NCBI RefSeq assembly: GCF_947486615.1
Contig: NZ_CANKUD010000001.1
Span: 620,001 to 684,000 of the forward strand
From: an uncultured Modestobacter sp.
Lineage (GTDB): Bacteria > Actinomycetota > Actinomycetes > Mycobacteriales > Geodermatophilaceae
Direction of reading: 5' to 3'
DNA: 64,000 nucleotides
Part shown: positions 1 through 8,335 of the stretch, in pieces
Layout of the letters: every line of letters begins with the position of its first letter
Position numbering within the stretch: the stretch's first letter is position 1
Notes under the pieces: generated by a model
Database searches by the model: none
Seen by the model: the letters and a program-made list of their open reading frames with translations, nothing else
Told to the model about the DNA's origin: nothing
Made by a program: the position numbers and the translations under genes

Positions 1-450
1 CGGGCCGGCGGCGAACACGGCGGCCCCGGTGGGCAGCAGCAGCTCCTCGGCCCGGGCCTTGTCGGCGAGCTCGGCGCGGCCGAGCACCACCGGGAGCAGC
101 AGCCGGGTCAGCGGCCCCGCCGCGGCGGCCGACGAGCCGGATCCGAGGGCGGTCAGCCACACGACCCGCGGGCCGCCGACCAGCGCGGTCGCGCCGGCGG
201 TCAGCGTGCCCGGCCGCCCCTTCCGCACCGCGCCCAGGCCGGAGACGACGACGTCCACGTCGCTGAGCGCGCGGGCGACGCGGGACGGGTCGTGCACGTC
301 ACCGGTCACCACCTCCAGGGACGAGGACGGGGGGCTCGCCAGCCGGGACGGGTCCCGGACGAGCGCGACCACGGTGTGCCCGCGGTCGAGGGCCTGGGTG
401 AGCAGCTGGCGGCCGGTGCCGCCGGTCGAGCCGAGCACGGCGATGCGCAT
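1..450 (-). CDS. NAD(P)-binding Rossmann protein (atypical SDR), partial
   Basis: The reading frame is open from an ATG at 450 to the window edge (150 residues, C-terminus missing). The protein starts MRIAVLGSTGGTGRQL, a Gly-rich nucleotide-binding loop (residues about 7-13) typical of NAD(P)H-binding 'atypical' SDR proteins of the NmrA/BVR-B type. A later stretch, VVSGLGAVRKGRPGTL, matches the segment after the fourth strand in these proteins. AAGGAG lies just upstream of the ATG. It lies 35 bases behind the inositol-phosphatase-like gene on the same strand, so the two are probably cotranscribed. The substrate cannot be told from the sequence. Confidence 0.8.
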   Translation of the reverse strand, partial: MRIAVLGSTGGTGRQLLTQALDRGHTVVALVRDPSRLASPPSSSLEVVTGDVHDPSRVARALSDVDVVVSGLGAVRKGRPGTLTAGATALVGGPRVVWLTALGSGSSAAAAGPLTRLLLPVVLGRAELADKARAEELLLPTGAAVFAAGP

Positions 451-485
451 GGCAGATCTCCTTGGAATGCGTAGCGGGTCCGGGG

Positions 486-1301
486 TCAGGCGACGGTCGA
501 CAGGACGTCGACCGCGGCGGTGTGCAGCCCGGGGGCGGCGGCGAGGAAGTCGGTGCTGCTGGTGGTCCAGGGCCGGCCGGCGGTGTCGGTGACCGTTCCG
601 CCGGCCTCGGTGACCAGCAGCGCGCCGCCCAGCAACCCGGCCCGGACGTCGCTGTACTGCCAGAAGGCGTCCAGTTCACCGGCGGCGACCTGCACCAGCG
701 GCAGGGTCGCCGGCACCCAGGCGCGCACCACCAGGGCCGCGGGCAGCATCGCGGTCATCGATGCGCCGATCCGCCGGAAGGTCGCGGCGTCCTCCCCCGG
801 CTTGGCCTGCCCGGTGCCCACCAGTGCGGTCGCCAGCGCGGGCTTGGTCGAGACGTGCAGCCGCTGGCCGTCGCGGAACGCGCCCGCACCGGCCAGCGCC
901 GTGTAGGTGGTACCCGACGGGCCGGCGAGCGGCAGGTGCACGACGGTCAGCACCGGCACGTCGTCCCGGACCAGGGTGACGGTGACCGCCCACTCGTCGG
1001 TGCCGTGCAGGTGGTTGATGTTGCCCTCGACCGGGTCGATCACCCACCACTCGCCGGCCGGCAGCGCGCCGCCGGCCTCCTCGTCCTCGGCCTCGCGGGC
1101 CCCGGGCCGGGCGGCGGCCAGCAGCGGGCGGAGGACGGCCAGGGACGCCTCGTCGTTGGCGTCGATGGCCGCCCGCACCTGCGCGGGGGTCTCCAGCCGC
1201 GGGCGGGCGCCGAAGCGCTCGACCAGCTGGGCGCCGGCGGCGTGCGTCGCCGCGACCACCGCGGCCAGCAGGTCAGCGTCGGTGGTGGTGGACGTGGTCA
1301 T
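486..1301 (-). CDS. inositol monophosphatase family protein, variant metal site
   Basis: 271 residues, the usual size of the FIG/IMPase phosphatase superfamily, which removes phosphate from small sugar or inositol phosphates with Mg2+. Visible motifs: an acidic EDEEAGG near residues 72-78, the first metal motif as DPVEGN at 89-94, and a C-terminal SDVRAGLL...TEAGG (217-235) in place of WDxAAG...EAGG. In the canonical motif DPIDGT the second Asp is a metal ligand; here it is Glu92, and Thr is Asn. Catalysis is therefore plausible but not certain. Start: ATG at 1301 with GAGGAG upstream. It is transcribed away from the LysR gene at 1410, which may control it. Confidence 0.8.
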   Translation of the reverse strand: MTTSTTTDADLLAAVVAATHAAGAQLVERFGARPRLETPAQVRAAIDANDEASLAVLRPLLAAARPGAREAEDEEAGGALPAGEWWVIDPVEGNINHLHGTDEWAVTVTLVRDDVPVLTVVHLPLAGPSGTTYTALAGAGAFRDGQRLHVSTKPALATALVGTGQAKPGEDAATFRRIGASMTAMLPAALVVRAWVPATLPLVQVAAGELDAFWQYSDVRAGLLGGALLVTEAGGTVTDTAGRPWTTSSTDFLAAAPGLHTAAVDVLSTVA

Positions 1302-1409
1302 GGTGGGCTCCTCGGGTCCGGTGCGACCGGACGTCCGGTCGCTGGAACGAGCCTCACCTCAGCGATGCGTTGTGTACAGTGCATCTTCTTGAACCTAGAC
1401 TTGCGTCTC
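1302..1409. promoter_or_regulatory. divergent promoter region, IMPase-like gene / LysR gene
   Basis: This 108-base gap separates two divergent genes, the classical layout for a LysR regulator and its target. An imperfect dyad lies around 1370-1387 (TGTACAGTGCA), a possible LysR-type site. The assignment rests on layout only. Confidence 0.4.
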
Positions 1410-2315
1410 GTGCAACTGGATCTCAACCTGCTCACCGCGCTCGACGCGCTGCTGGAGCAGGGCAGCGTCACCGCCGCCGCCGACCGGCTGCACCTGTCGG
1501 TGCCGGCGATGAGCCGCACGCTCGGCCGGATCCGGCGGGCCACCGGTGACCCGATCCTGGTGCGCACCGGCCGGACGATGACCCCGACGCCCTACGCCGT
1601 CGCCGTCCGGGAGGAGGTGCAGTCGCTCCTCGCCCGGGCCAACGCCGTGCTCACCCCACCGCGGGACGTCGACCCCGCGACCCTGGAGCGAACGTTCAGC
1701 CTGCGGGTCCACGACGCCCTCGCCACCGCCCTGGCACCCGGCCTGCTCGCGGCCGTGGCCGCCGAGGCCCCGGGTGTCCGGCTGCGCCTGCTGGCCGAGA
1801 CCGCCAACGACGCCGCCGACGATGCGCGGCAGGGTCGCGTCGACCTGGCGATCGGGGCCGGCTCCCCGCCCTCGCCGGAGTTCCGCGCCGAGACCGTCGG
1901 CACCGACCGGTTGGTCGTGATCGGCCGGCCCGGCCACCCGGCGCTGGCGGCCGGGCCTGACCTCGCCGCGTACGCCGCCGCGCGGCACCTCACCGTCTCC
2001 CGCCGCGGCCGGCTGCAGGACCCGGTGGACGACGCCCTGGCCGCCCGCGGGCTGACCCGTCAGGTCGTCGCGGCCGCACCCACCACCGCGACCGCGCTGC
2101 AGGTCGCGGCGGCCGGCGACCTGCTGGTCACCGCGCCGGGTCGCACCTGCCGGACGACGGCCGAGACCCTCGGGCTGCAGCTCCGGCCACTGCCGCTGGC
2201 GATGCCGGCGGTGCCGGTGACGTGCTCGTGGCACCAGCGGTACGAGGCCGACCCGGCCCACGCATGGCTGCGCGCCCACGTGCGCCGCGCGCTGAGCGAG
2301 CTCGTCGGCTCCTGA
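1410..2315 (+). CDS. LysR family transcriptional regulator
   Basis: 302 residues from GTG at 1410, a normal LysR length. The N-terminus (VQLDLNLLTALDALLEQ, then SVTAAADRLHLSVPAMSRTL) is a textbook LysR winged helix-turn-helix at about residues 1-60. The rest is the two-lobed LysR effector-binding domain, including a VDLAIGAG segment near 148. A TTG at 1401 is an alternative start; GTG 1410 is preferred because LysR proteins begin just before the DLNLL motif. The gene is divergent from the IMPase-like/SDR pair, the most likely targets. The effector is unknown. Confidence 0.88.
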   Translation: MQLDLNLLTALDALLEQGSVTAAADRLHLSVPAMSRTLGRIRRATGDPILVRTGRTMTPTPYAVAVREEVQSLLARANAVLTPPRDVDPATLERTFSLRVHDALATALAPGLLAAVAAEAPGVRLRLLAETANDAADDARQGRVDLAIGAGSPPSPEFRAETVGTDRLVVIGRPGHPALAAGPDLAAYAAARHLTVSRRGRLQDPVDDALAARGLTRQVVAAAPTTATALQVAAAGDLLVTAPGRTCRTTAETLGLQLRPLPLAMPAVPVTCSWHQRYEADPAHAWLRAHVRRALSELVGS

Positions 2316-2453
2316 TGTGCTGCAGCTGACCGGGGGGGGGCGCGCCCGTGCGGCAGCTCCCCCGCCGCGCGTTGCCTCATCCGCCGGGCGCAGGACCCGC
2401 TGGCGAAACGCTAGCAGTGAGGGCACCGATCGCCTGGCCCTAGCCTGCGTGTC
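2316..2453. other. intergenic, G9 tract, copy-1 promoter
   Basis: No gene is seen here. A run of nine G (2332-2340) lies just after the LysR stop. The right end holds TAGCCT (2441-2446), seven bases before the ATG of the first truncated oxidoreductase copy. Confidence 0.5.
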
Positions 2454-2609
2454 ATGCGATCAGTGCAGATCACCCGCTTCGGCGGGCCCGAGGTCCTCGA
2501 CGTCGTCGACCTGCCCGACCCGGTCCCCGGGGACGGCGAGCAGCTGTTCGACACCAGCTCCAGCGGGGTCGACCACGCCGACACCCACCACCGGGGGTCG
2601 GGCAACTGA
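2454..2609 (+). pseudogene. truncated quinone oxidoreductase 5' fragment, copy 1
   Basis: A 51-codon frame whose first 45 residues match the intact MDR-family oxidoreductase at 16107-17078 (shared MxxVQITRFGGPEV and DPVPGDGEQLFD). After the Asp-Thr-His at codons 43-45 it leaves that sequence and ends within six codons at TGA. The last part (CACCACCG...CAACTGAC) is not from the intact gene but is shared with copies 2 and 3. TAGCCT sits seven bases before the ATG, as in the intact gene, so a leaderless transcript could still be made. This is the most diverged copy (Val-Asp-His-Ala where the intact gene has Val-Asn-Phe-Ala). I read it as the left junction of an inserted module, not a working enzyme. 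Confidence 0.85.
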
Positions 2610-2740
2610 CATGACAGCCCGGCACCGGCATTCGAGAGGCGCCGGGCTCGACCTGCGCCGGTCTGTCCGGGAGCGAAGGCCACTCGCAGCTGTGGACCGG
2701 CTCACCTGTCGTCATCCAGGAGCCCGCCGCATGCGATTGG

Positions 2741-5410
2741 ATGCTCACCGGGTTCCCGGGAGAGGACACGTCGTTGCCGCCAGCTGCCCGATCGGTGATC
2801 CGCACGGCGCCATGGCTCCGCGCGCCCCTACTGGGGCTCCGCCAGCCGGCGGCCGTGGCCGGCATCGCCGCTGCGGCGTGCGTGCTGGCGCTGGTGACGG
2901 CGGCCGCACCGCTGTTCGTCGCCTCGGTCGGGACCGGCGCACTCCACCAGGCCACCTCGGAACGGTGCGCACAGGACGACCAGATCTCCCTCATCAACCC
3001 GGCGTTGAACGTCTACCTGCCGACACCGGCCGCCGACCAGCCGGCAGAGCAGGTGGCCGCCGCCGACCCGGCGGTCCGCCGCGCCTTCGCCGAGGGCGGA
3101 CTCCCCGACCCGCTGCTGACGACCTACACCGTGGTCGACACCGGACGGACCAGCGGGTCGGAGCCTGACTCGGTCGGGCTCTTCCACTCCCCCGGTGCCC
3201 TGTCCCAGGTGACGGTCGTGGACCGGGTGGCAGGGCCCGGGGTCTACCTCAGCGACCGGGCGGCGCAACGGTTCGGCCTCGCTCCGGGCGACACGCTGCC
3301 GCTGGCCACCGGGGAGGTCCGGGTGGCCGGGGTCTACCAGGACCTCGACACCGCCAGCTACCGCACCGTCCTGCCCGAGTACTGGTGCCATTGGCGGAAC
3401 CTGATCGTCAGCTCGGTTTCCAGCCGGCCACCGCCGTTCGTTCTCGCCGACGCGGCCACCGTCGCCTCCCGGGGAACCGACATCGAGGCGGAGTGGACCT
3501 CCCCGATCGCCATCGAGGAGCTCACCCTCGCGGAGGCGCACGAGGTCGCCGCCATCGGCCGGTCGCTGTTCCCCGACGGGTCGCTCGCCCAGGAGGCGGC
3601 AGGATCGGTGCTGGCCGGTCACGGCATCAGGACGCAGCTGGACTTCGACCTGGCTCAGACCGAGGAGATCAAGGCCGCGGTCACCGGCTCGATGTCCTGG
3701 ATCGCGCTGGCCGGCGCGCTGCTCGGGTTGACGCTCGTCGGCGGGGCCGTCTCCTTCTGGGCGCAGCGACGGCACATCGAGCTGCAGCTGCTGCGCTCCC
3801 GCGGCGTCGGCCCGGTCTGGCTCGCGGTGAAGGCGATCGGGGAGCTGGCCGCGCCGGCCGCCCTCGGCTGCTCGACCGGTTGGGCGCTGGCTCTGGTCCT
3901 CGTCCCGCTGGTCGGGCCGAGCGAGATGCTGGACGCCGGCGCCTGGGCGCGAGGGTTGCTGGTGGCCGCCGCGGCCTGGATCGCGTGCCTGCTCGCCGTC
4001 TTGCTGGTCGCCACGGTGCTGCTGTCCGACCGCCCCGCCACCCGGCAACGGCCCAGGACGTCGATCGTCGCAGGCGTGCTCGGTGCCGTCGTGCCGCTGC
4101 TGGTCGCCGGCTGGCTGACCGCCCGGGCCGGGGATGCGCAGCTGGTGACCGAGGGGGCGTACCGCGTCGAGCCTGCCCTGTTGCTGGGGCCGGTCGTCGG
4201 GTCGCTGGCGCTGGTGTGGACGGCGGCGGCCCTGCTGGCCGTGGCCCTGACTGCCTGCCGGGAGGTCGCCGGCCGCTGGACCGTCCCGCCGTTCCTCGCC
4301 CTGCACCGGGCACTGGCCAGCCGGGGCCCTCTGCTCGCGGCACTGTGCGGCCTGGCGCTGCCGCTCGCCCTGGCGGTCTACAGCGCCGGCTTCGTGGCCT
4401 CCACCGAGACCACCATCGAACAGAAGGCGCAGACGTACACCGGCGCGCCCGTCACCCTGACGCTGCGGGTGCAGCTGGGCCAGACCCCGGGGGTGGACGG
4501 CGCGACACCGGTCTCGGTGGCGAACGGCCGCGCCACGGGCAGGGGGTGGGACGACGAGACGCTGCAGGTGCTCGCCGGCGACCCGGCTACCTTCGCCCGC
4601 TACGCCTTCACCGGTGTGGCCTCCGACTCCGGCGAGGTGCCCGAGGCCCTCCGCGACCTGGCCACCCCCGCGCCCGATGGCCCGGTGCCCGCCCTGCTCG
4701 TCGCCGCCGGCGACCGCCCGCCGCCGGCAGAGGTCGCGCTCCGGTCCACCGACCTGAGCGTCGACGTGGTGCACCGGTTCAGCACCTTCCCCGGGCTCAG
4801 GCACGCGCACCGGCCGATGCTGGTCGTGGACCTGCAGGCGGTCCAGGAGCTCGACCGGCTCGGCGGGTGGCAGAACGAGTTGTGGACCGACCAGGCGCAC
4901 ACCAGCGCCGTCCTCCAGCAGCTGTCCGACGCCGACGTCCTGACCGACGAGGTGGCGGAACCGCAGCAGTTCCTCGACGCGACCAATCTCCGGGCGGTGG
5001 GCTGGAGCCTGGACTTCCTCCGGCTGGTCGCCGCGCTGGTGGCCGTGCTGAGCGTGGCCGGCTTGCTGCTGTTCCTGTCGGCGCGTCAGGAGCGGCAGGA
5101 GACGTCCTACGTGATGGCCCGGCGGATGGGGCTCAGCCAGCGGGCGTTCGTGCAGTCACTCGTGTTCGAACTCGGCGGGATGGTGGCGTGGGCTTGGGCA
5201 GCAGGCGCCGGCGCGGGCTGCGTGGCCCTGCTCGTCGCCACCCGGACGACGGACGTCAACCCGGGGTTCCAGCCCCCGACCGTGTTCGACCTGCCGGTCC
5301 CGACCCTGGGTGCAGGTGCCGTCGTCCTGGCGACGGTGGGGGTGGCGGCTTCCTGCGGAGTGGCGTGGCGAGCACGTCGCGCCGACCCGGCAGAGGTGCT
5401 CCGCCGATGA
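2741..5410 (+). CDS. FtsX-like ABC transporter permease, orphan
   Basis: Up to 889 residues. One N-terminal membrane segment (about residues 38-60) is followed by a large extracytoplasmic domain, then hydrophobic clusters around 315-340, 365-385, 400-425, 440-460, 480-500 and 530-555, a second extracytoplasmic domain, and three C-terminal segments (about 755-780, 805-830, 850-875). This duplicated MacB/FtsX-like layout occurs in large actinobacterial lipoprotein/export permeases, which need a separate ATPase. None is present here. ATG 2741 has no clear ribosome site; TTG at 2774, behind AGAGGA, is a good alternative start. The stop sits in an ATGA that would start a next gene, but that frame is not protein-like. 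The operon looks cut off just after 5410. Confidence 0.85.
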   Translation: MLTGFPGEDTSLPPAARSVIRTAPWLRAPLLGLRQPAAVAGIAAAACVLALVTAAAPLFVASVGTGALHQATSERCAQDDQISLINPALNVYLPTPAADQPAEQVAAADPAVRRAFAEGGLPDPLLTTYTVVDTGRTSGSEPDSVGLFHSPGALSQVTVVDRVAGPGVYLSDRAAQRFGLAPGDTLPLATGEVRVAGVYQDLDTASYRTVLPEYWCHWRNLIVSSVSSRPPPFVLADAATVASRGTDIEAEWTSPIAIEELTLAEAHEVAAIGRSLFPDGSLAQEAAGSVLAGHGIRTQLDFDLAQTEEIKAAVTGSMSWIALAGALLGLTLVGGAVSFWAQRRHIELQLLRSRGVGPVWLAVKAIGELAAPAALGCSTGWALALVLVPLVGPSEMLDAGAWARGLLVAAAAWIACLLAVLLVATVLLSDRPATRQRPRTSIVAGVLGAVVPLLVAGWLTARAGDAQLVTEGAYRVEPALLLGPVVGSLALVWTAAALLAVALTACREVAGRWTVPPFLALHRALASRGPLLAALCGLALPLALAVYSAGFVASTETTIEQKAQTYTGAPVTLTLRVQLGQTPGVDGATPVSVANGRATGRGWDDETLQVLAGDPATFARYAFTGVASDSGEVPEALRDLATPAPDGPVPALLVAAGDRPPPAEVALRSTDLSVDVVHRFSTFPGLRHAHRPMLVVDLQAVQELDRLGGWQNELWTDQAHTSAVLQQLSDADVLTDEVAEPQQFLDATNLRAVGWSLDFLRLVAALVAVLSVAGLLLFLSARQERQETSYVMARRMGLSQRAFVQSLVFELGGMVAWAWAAGAGAGCVALLVATRTTDVNPGFQPPTVFDLPVPTLGAGAVVLATVGVAASCGVAWRARRADPAEVLRR

Positions 5411-5496
5411 GCAGAGCTCCGCGAGCGCACCCGAGGGCTACCTCGTCAGCTGGACAGGACCACCTCAGAGGCTCGATGCCCCGACAGGCAACCGAC

Positions 5497-6261
5497 TCAC
5501 TCCGAGGTGGCGGTGAGCACCTCGTACGTCGCCTGACCGTCACTTCGCATGCCGGGCGGCACCAACGTCCAGGCCGGATGGGCGGGGTCGCGGAGTACGC
5601 GGGCCTTGTGCAGCCGCTGGCGGTCCTTGCCCGTCAGTTCCTCGTTCATCGAGAACGGGTCCGGGACGAGCGCCGACAGCAGAGCGAGGTCACGCAGGTG
5701 CCGGCTGATGTCACCGCCGAGCCCGCAGGCGGCCGCCTTCACGACGATGGCCCCGAGCAGGGAAGGGCGGGGCACGGCGACGGTCCGTCCTTCGTGGTGG
5801 ACGTCGACCAGTTCCGTCCGGTGGAGTGCCTGCGTGCCACCTGGGGTCTCGATGGTGCGGCCCGGCCGGACGGTGATCAGCCGGGTCTTCGGCCCCAGGC
5901 CCTCCGGCGCCAGGACGTCGACCACGACGTCCTGCGGCGAGTCGGCCCGGACGAACCGGTGGGCGATGCCGTCCGCGTTCGGCTGGACGGCGAACCCCGC
6001 ACCCGTCAGCGCGGTCACCACGCTCGTGAGCGCGCCACTCGCGGCTCGGACGTCAGCGACCACGTCGCCGTCCTGGCTGATCTGCGGGGGCACCTGACCG
6101 TGCTCGACGGCGTGGAGGAGCACCATCTGGCCGCCGATCAACGTCCAGGCTCTGGGCAGCGCTCCGGCGAGGTCGAGCAGCACATGCCACAACCGGTCCA
6201 CCGGCGCCGCCAGCGCGGGCAGGTGCACCTGAGCACGCGGAGGCTCACCGGTGACGGTCAT
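5497..6261 (-). CDS. nucleotidyltransferase-fold protein, AbiEii/MNT-like, toxin candidate
   Basis: 254 residues. Residues 40-70 carry TLIGGQMVLLHA and then SQDGDVVADV: the Gly-Gly loop (43-44) and an Asp-x-Asp pair (D64, D66) of the DNA polymerase-beta nucleotidyltransferase fold. AbiEii-type toxins and related minimal nucleotidyltransferases use these to transfer nucleotides to RNA or protein targets. A KAAA stretch near 190 is in the place where this family has a conserved Lys. The start ATG overlaps the stop of the upstream HTH gene by four bases, so the two are translationally coupled, as in toxin-antitoxin or abortive-infection pairs. The toxin role is inferred from fold and layout. Confidence 0.7.
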   Translation of the reverse strand: MTVTGEPPRAQVHLPALAAPVDRLWHVLLDLAGALPRAWTLIGGQMVLLHAVEHGQVPPQISQDGDVVADVRAASGALTSVVTALTGAGFAVQPNADGIAHRFVRADSPQDVVVDVLAPEGLGPKTRLITVRPGRTIETPGGTQALHRTELVDVHHEGRTVAVPRPSLLGAIVVKAAACGLGGDISRHLRDLALLSALVPDPFSMNEELTGKDRQRLHKARVLRDPAHPAWTLVPPGMRSDGQATYEVLTATSE

Positions 6262-6965
6262 CGGCGCCTGCTCGGCGGGATCCGAGCAGCTGCGGCATTG
6301 AGCGCTCCGACACCGGCGCTGATCGCGCGCGGCTCGGATGAGTCGAGGAGGTCAGCAGCGAGCATCACCAGGCTCGGCTGCGGCTCGTCGGCAGCGAAGG
6401 GCCAGACATCGGCCGGAACGCGCACGATGAGGTTCGGCTCCGCGACGTCCTGTCGGATGGCCAGTCGACGAGCCAGATCGGGCCACTCCACTGCACTGAC
6501 GTAGGCCTCGGGCACAGAGCTGATCACGAGCAGATCCGCCCCCGCTGCAGCGGCCCGGTCGGCGCCGGCCGGGATGACACCAGGTGCGTCGAGCAGCCGG
6601 CTCAGGGCCGCGGCATGCACGCGGCAAGGAACTCGCTGGTGACGACGACGTAGAGCGGCTCGCCACCGGCTGGCATCCGCTCCGGCGAGACCCCGGGCGT
6701 GCCCACGGGCACGGCTGCGCCCGGCAACGTCGAGCCATGACGCGTGACCGCCGTCCAGGAGGTCGAGCACACCCCATGCCTGAGCCGGGTTCAGCGGGCG
6801 GCCCGACGGCGCCTTCTCCCGGACGGCGCGCTGCACCTCCGCGCTGTCGACGAGCCAGACGGGCCCGACCTTGCGACCGGACAGGCGGCCCGACCGCAGC
6901 ATCATCCGGATGCGGGACTCGTGGACGCCCAGTTGGGCAGCCACGTCGGCCACGGCCTGCTCCAT
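6258..6965 (-). CDS. HTH DNA-binding protein, partner of nucleotidyltransferase
   Basis: 235 residues. The first 50 (VADVAAQLGVHESRIRMML, then a basic turn and VWLVDSAEVQRAV) form an excisionase/MerR-like winged helix; the remaining 180 residues are Ala/Arg-rich and of unknown fold. Start ATG at 6965 behind GGGAGGAGG, a strong ribosome site. It is first in a two-gene unit with the nucleotidyltransferase (ATGA overlap at 6258). The likely role is autoregulator/antitoxin, comparable with AbiEi before AbiEii, though I see no sequence likeness to AbiEi itself. It could instead be an excisionase-like remnant of the module. Confidence 0.65.
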   Translation of the reverse strand: MEQAVADVAAQLGVHESRIRMMLRSGRLSGRKVGPVWLVDSAEVQRAVREKAPSGRPLNPAQAWGVLDLLDGGHASWLDVAGRSRARGHARGLAGADASRWRAALRRRHQRVPCRVHAAALSRLLDAPGVIPAGADRAAAAGADLLVISSVPEAYVSAVEWPDLARRLAIRQDVAEPNLIVRVPADVWPFAADEPQPSLVMLAADLLDSSEPRAISAGVGALNAAAARIPPSRRR

Positions 6966-7261
6966 GACTGCCTCCTCCCGGCGGGAACCTGATTATCACC
7001 AGAACTATATCGGCAGCGAGATGGTTCCTACGTCTGCTGGACTCTGCACCGATCACCCCTCACTCGATCAGGGGAGGCACCCGAAGTCGCGTCCCGACGA
7101 GCGGAAAGCGACGCCAGGCTCCCACCCACCGCCTCACCGCGAGCTGTCGCCACACCACGGCTCGACCACCATCCACGGGACAGCTCGACAGCGGTGCCCC
7201 ACGGTCCAGGAGCAGACACCGGACCTGAACGACTCGGAGGACGCGCCCTAGGGTCGATCGC

Positions 7262-7417
7262 ATGCGATCAGTGCAGATCACCCGCTTCGGCGGCCCTGAG
7301 GTCCTCGACGTCGTCGACCTGCCCGACCCGGTACCCGGGGACGGCGAGCAGCTCTTCGACATCAGCTCCGCCGGGGTCATTTTCGCGGATACACACCACC
7401 GGCTGTCGTCCAACTGA
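7262..7417 (+). pseudogene. truncated quinone oxidoreductase 5' fragment, copy 2
   Basis: A 51-codon frame matching the intact gene at 16107 for 45 codons and then ending with the flank shared by copies 1 and 3 (CAACTGACCTGA). It differs from the intact gene mostly at third codon positions plus a few conservative changes (Ser for Ala at residue 3, Leu for Met at residue 15). That pattern suggests it comes from a once-functional related gene rather than from decay in place. TAGGGT (7249-7254) lies seven bases before the ATG. It marks the border between modules 1 and 2. Confidence 0.85.
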
Positions 7418-7819
7418 CCTGAGTGCCCCCCCCCCCCCCCCCGCTGACCGGCTCAACACCCCGTTGAGGCGACCCCAGGTCGGCGACGGCTCGTCGAGGC
7501 TGGCCGTCCCGCCCCTGGCAAGGTCAGGGGTCGACTCGCGAGGCGCTCACCCGGCTGAGCCCAGCGTGCATATCGGTCTCGCGTTATTCAGCGCCTCCTG
7601 CGCTGAGGCGATAGACGGACTTGAAGCGCCGCGCTGATGAGAAGGACCATGTCCGAACATCCCGGCGACGTCGGGTGAAATCATGACCGCCGCCGCGCTC
7701 TCGAGCTGTCAGTTGAGCGCAAGGAGGGTTCCATACGGTGAAACCGCCACCAACTCTAAGTTCCGGACCAAAGTCGAATCTGCAATCCGTGGGTCAGTGA
7801 GCGTCGGCCGAGCGCTGTT
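7418..7819. other. no gene seen; contains C17 homopolymer
   Basis: About 400 bases at the left end of module 2 without a convincing coding frame, ribosome site or hairpin. The only striking item is the uninterrupted run of 17 C at 7426-7442. Confidence 0.5.
7426..7442. repeat. homopolymeric C17 tract
   Basis: Seventeen consecutive C, nine bases past the stop codon of the truncated copy 2. Such runs slip in replication and in sequencing, so the exact length is uncertain. It is not inside a recognised gene. Confidence 0.8.
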
Positions 7820-8335
7820 CTAGCTCTGGGCGGCACGCTTAAGCCAGAACATGCGCGTCTCGGCGCCCGACTTCAGATCGACGCTGGTTTCGACGCTTAC
7901 GAGCTGCCAGCCCTTGTCGCCGTAGCGGTTGAGCCAGGTGAGGGCGTTGCTCGGGGATCCGTCATGGTCTAACAGCTCCGGGATGCCACTCCCGTCCATC
8001 GCGCTGGTCGCGCCGGTGTCCGCATCGAAAACGGCATGGACGGCCATGTGCTCCCACTTCTCCATGTCATCGACCGTAGGGCCGCGGCCCCATCGGCGCC
8101 GGGTGCAGGTGAGTCCGTCGTCGTCTGCCACCCAGTGCCAGAGCCCGTGCGTTGCGATGGCCTCACCCAGGTCGACGGCGTCCGGGTTGGTGAAGCCGAC
8201 GCGCAGCGCAGTGTTGAGCTCGGCCCCGCCCGTGACCGGGGGTTGATCGCGGAACGCATCGGCCACGTCCGTCCCCGCGAGGCGCAGCTGTGCGACGCGG
8301 CGGCCGCTGAGGCTCTGGATGGCACTGGCAGCCAT
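7820..8335 (-). CDS. hypothetical protein with DUF4177-like C-terminus, possibly 5'-frameshifted
   Basis: 171 residues from ATG 8335. The C-terminus (WLNRYGDKGWQLVSVE, then MFWLKR) resembles the small DUF4177 fold, in which an 'LN..G..GW.lv' helix-strand precedes a short 'FLKR' strand. The middle contains GLWHWVADDDG. The frame stays open upstream to 8512, and another frame starting at ATG 8466 (MNDTLPMVDSYDMTCERSGK) looks protein-like until about 8360, where a one-base shift would join it smoothly to this one (ITQP then AANLEQVPF). The original gene was therefore probably 8466-7820, about 215 residues. The function is unknown. Confidence 0.5.
   Translation of the reverse strand: MAASAIQSLSGRRVAQLRLAGTDVADAFRDQPPVTGGAELNTALRVGFTNPDAVDLGEAIATHGLWHWVADDDGLTCTRRRWGRGPTVDDMEKWEHMAVHAVFDADTGATSAMDGSGIPELLDHDGSPSNALTWLNRYGDKGWQLVSVETSVDLKSGAETRMFWLKRAAQS

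Larger units (their letters stand above)
2589..7397. mobile_element. putative inserted module 1 (between oxidoreductase copies 1 and 2)
   Basis: About 4.8 kb bounded on both sides by the codon-46 junction of directly repeated oxidoreductase 5' ends. The right end brings a fresh promoter and first 45 codons, which would restore the target gene after insertion. Cargo: an FtsX-like permease cut off from any ATPase, and an HTH/nucleotidyltransferase pair. No recombinase is visible inside, so movement would need one supplied in trans, a lost gene, or homologous recombination between repeats. Confidence 0.5.

Noticed and set aside
462-2315. 617-codon plus-strand open frame covering the IMPase-like gene
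   Set aside because: Only its last 302 codons are the LysR gene; the rest is an antisense shadow of the minus-strand IMPase-like gene, a common effect of high GC.
3385-6504. 1039-codon plus-strand open frame
   Set aside because: Arg/Gly/Ala-rich shadow of the FtsX-like gene in another frame, running on through antisense sequence of the nucleotidyltransferase pair.
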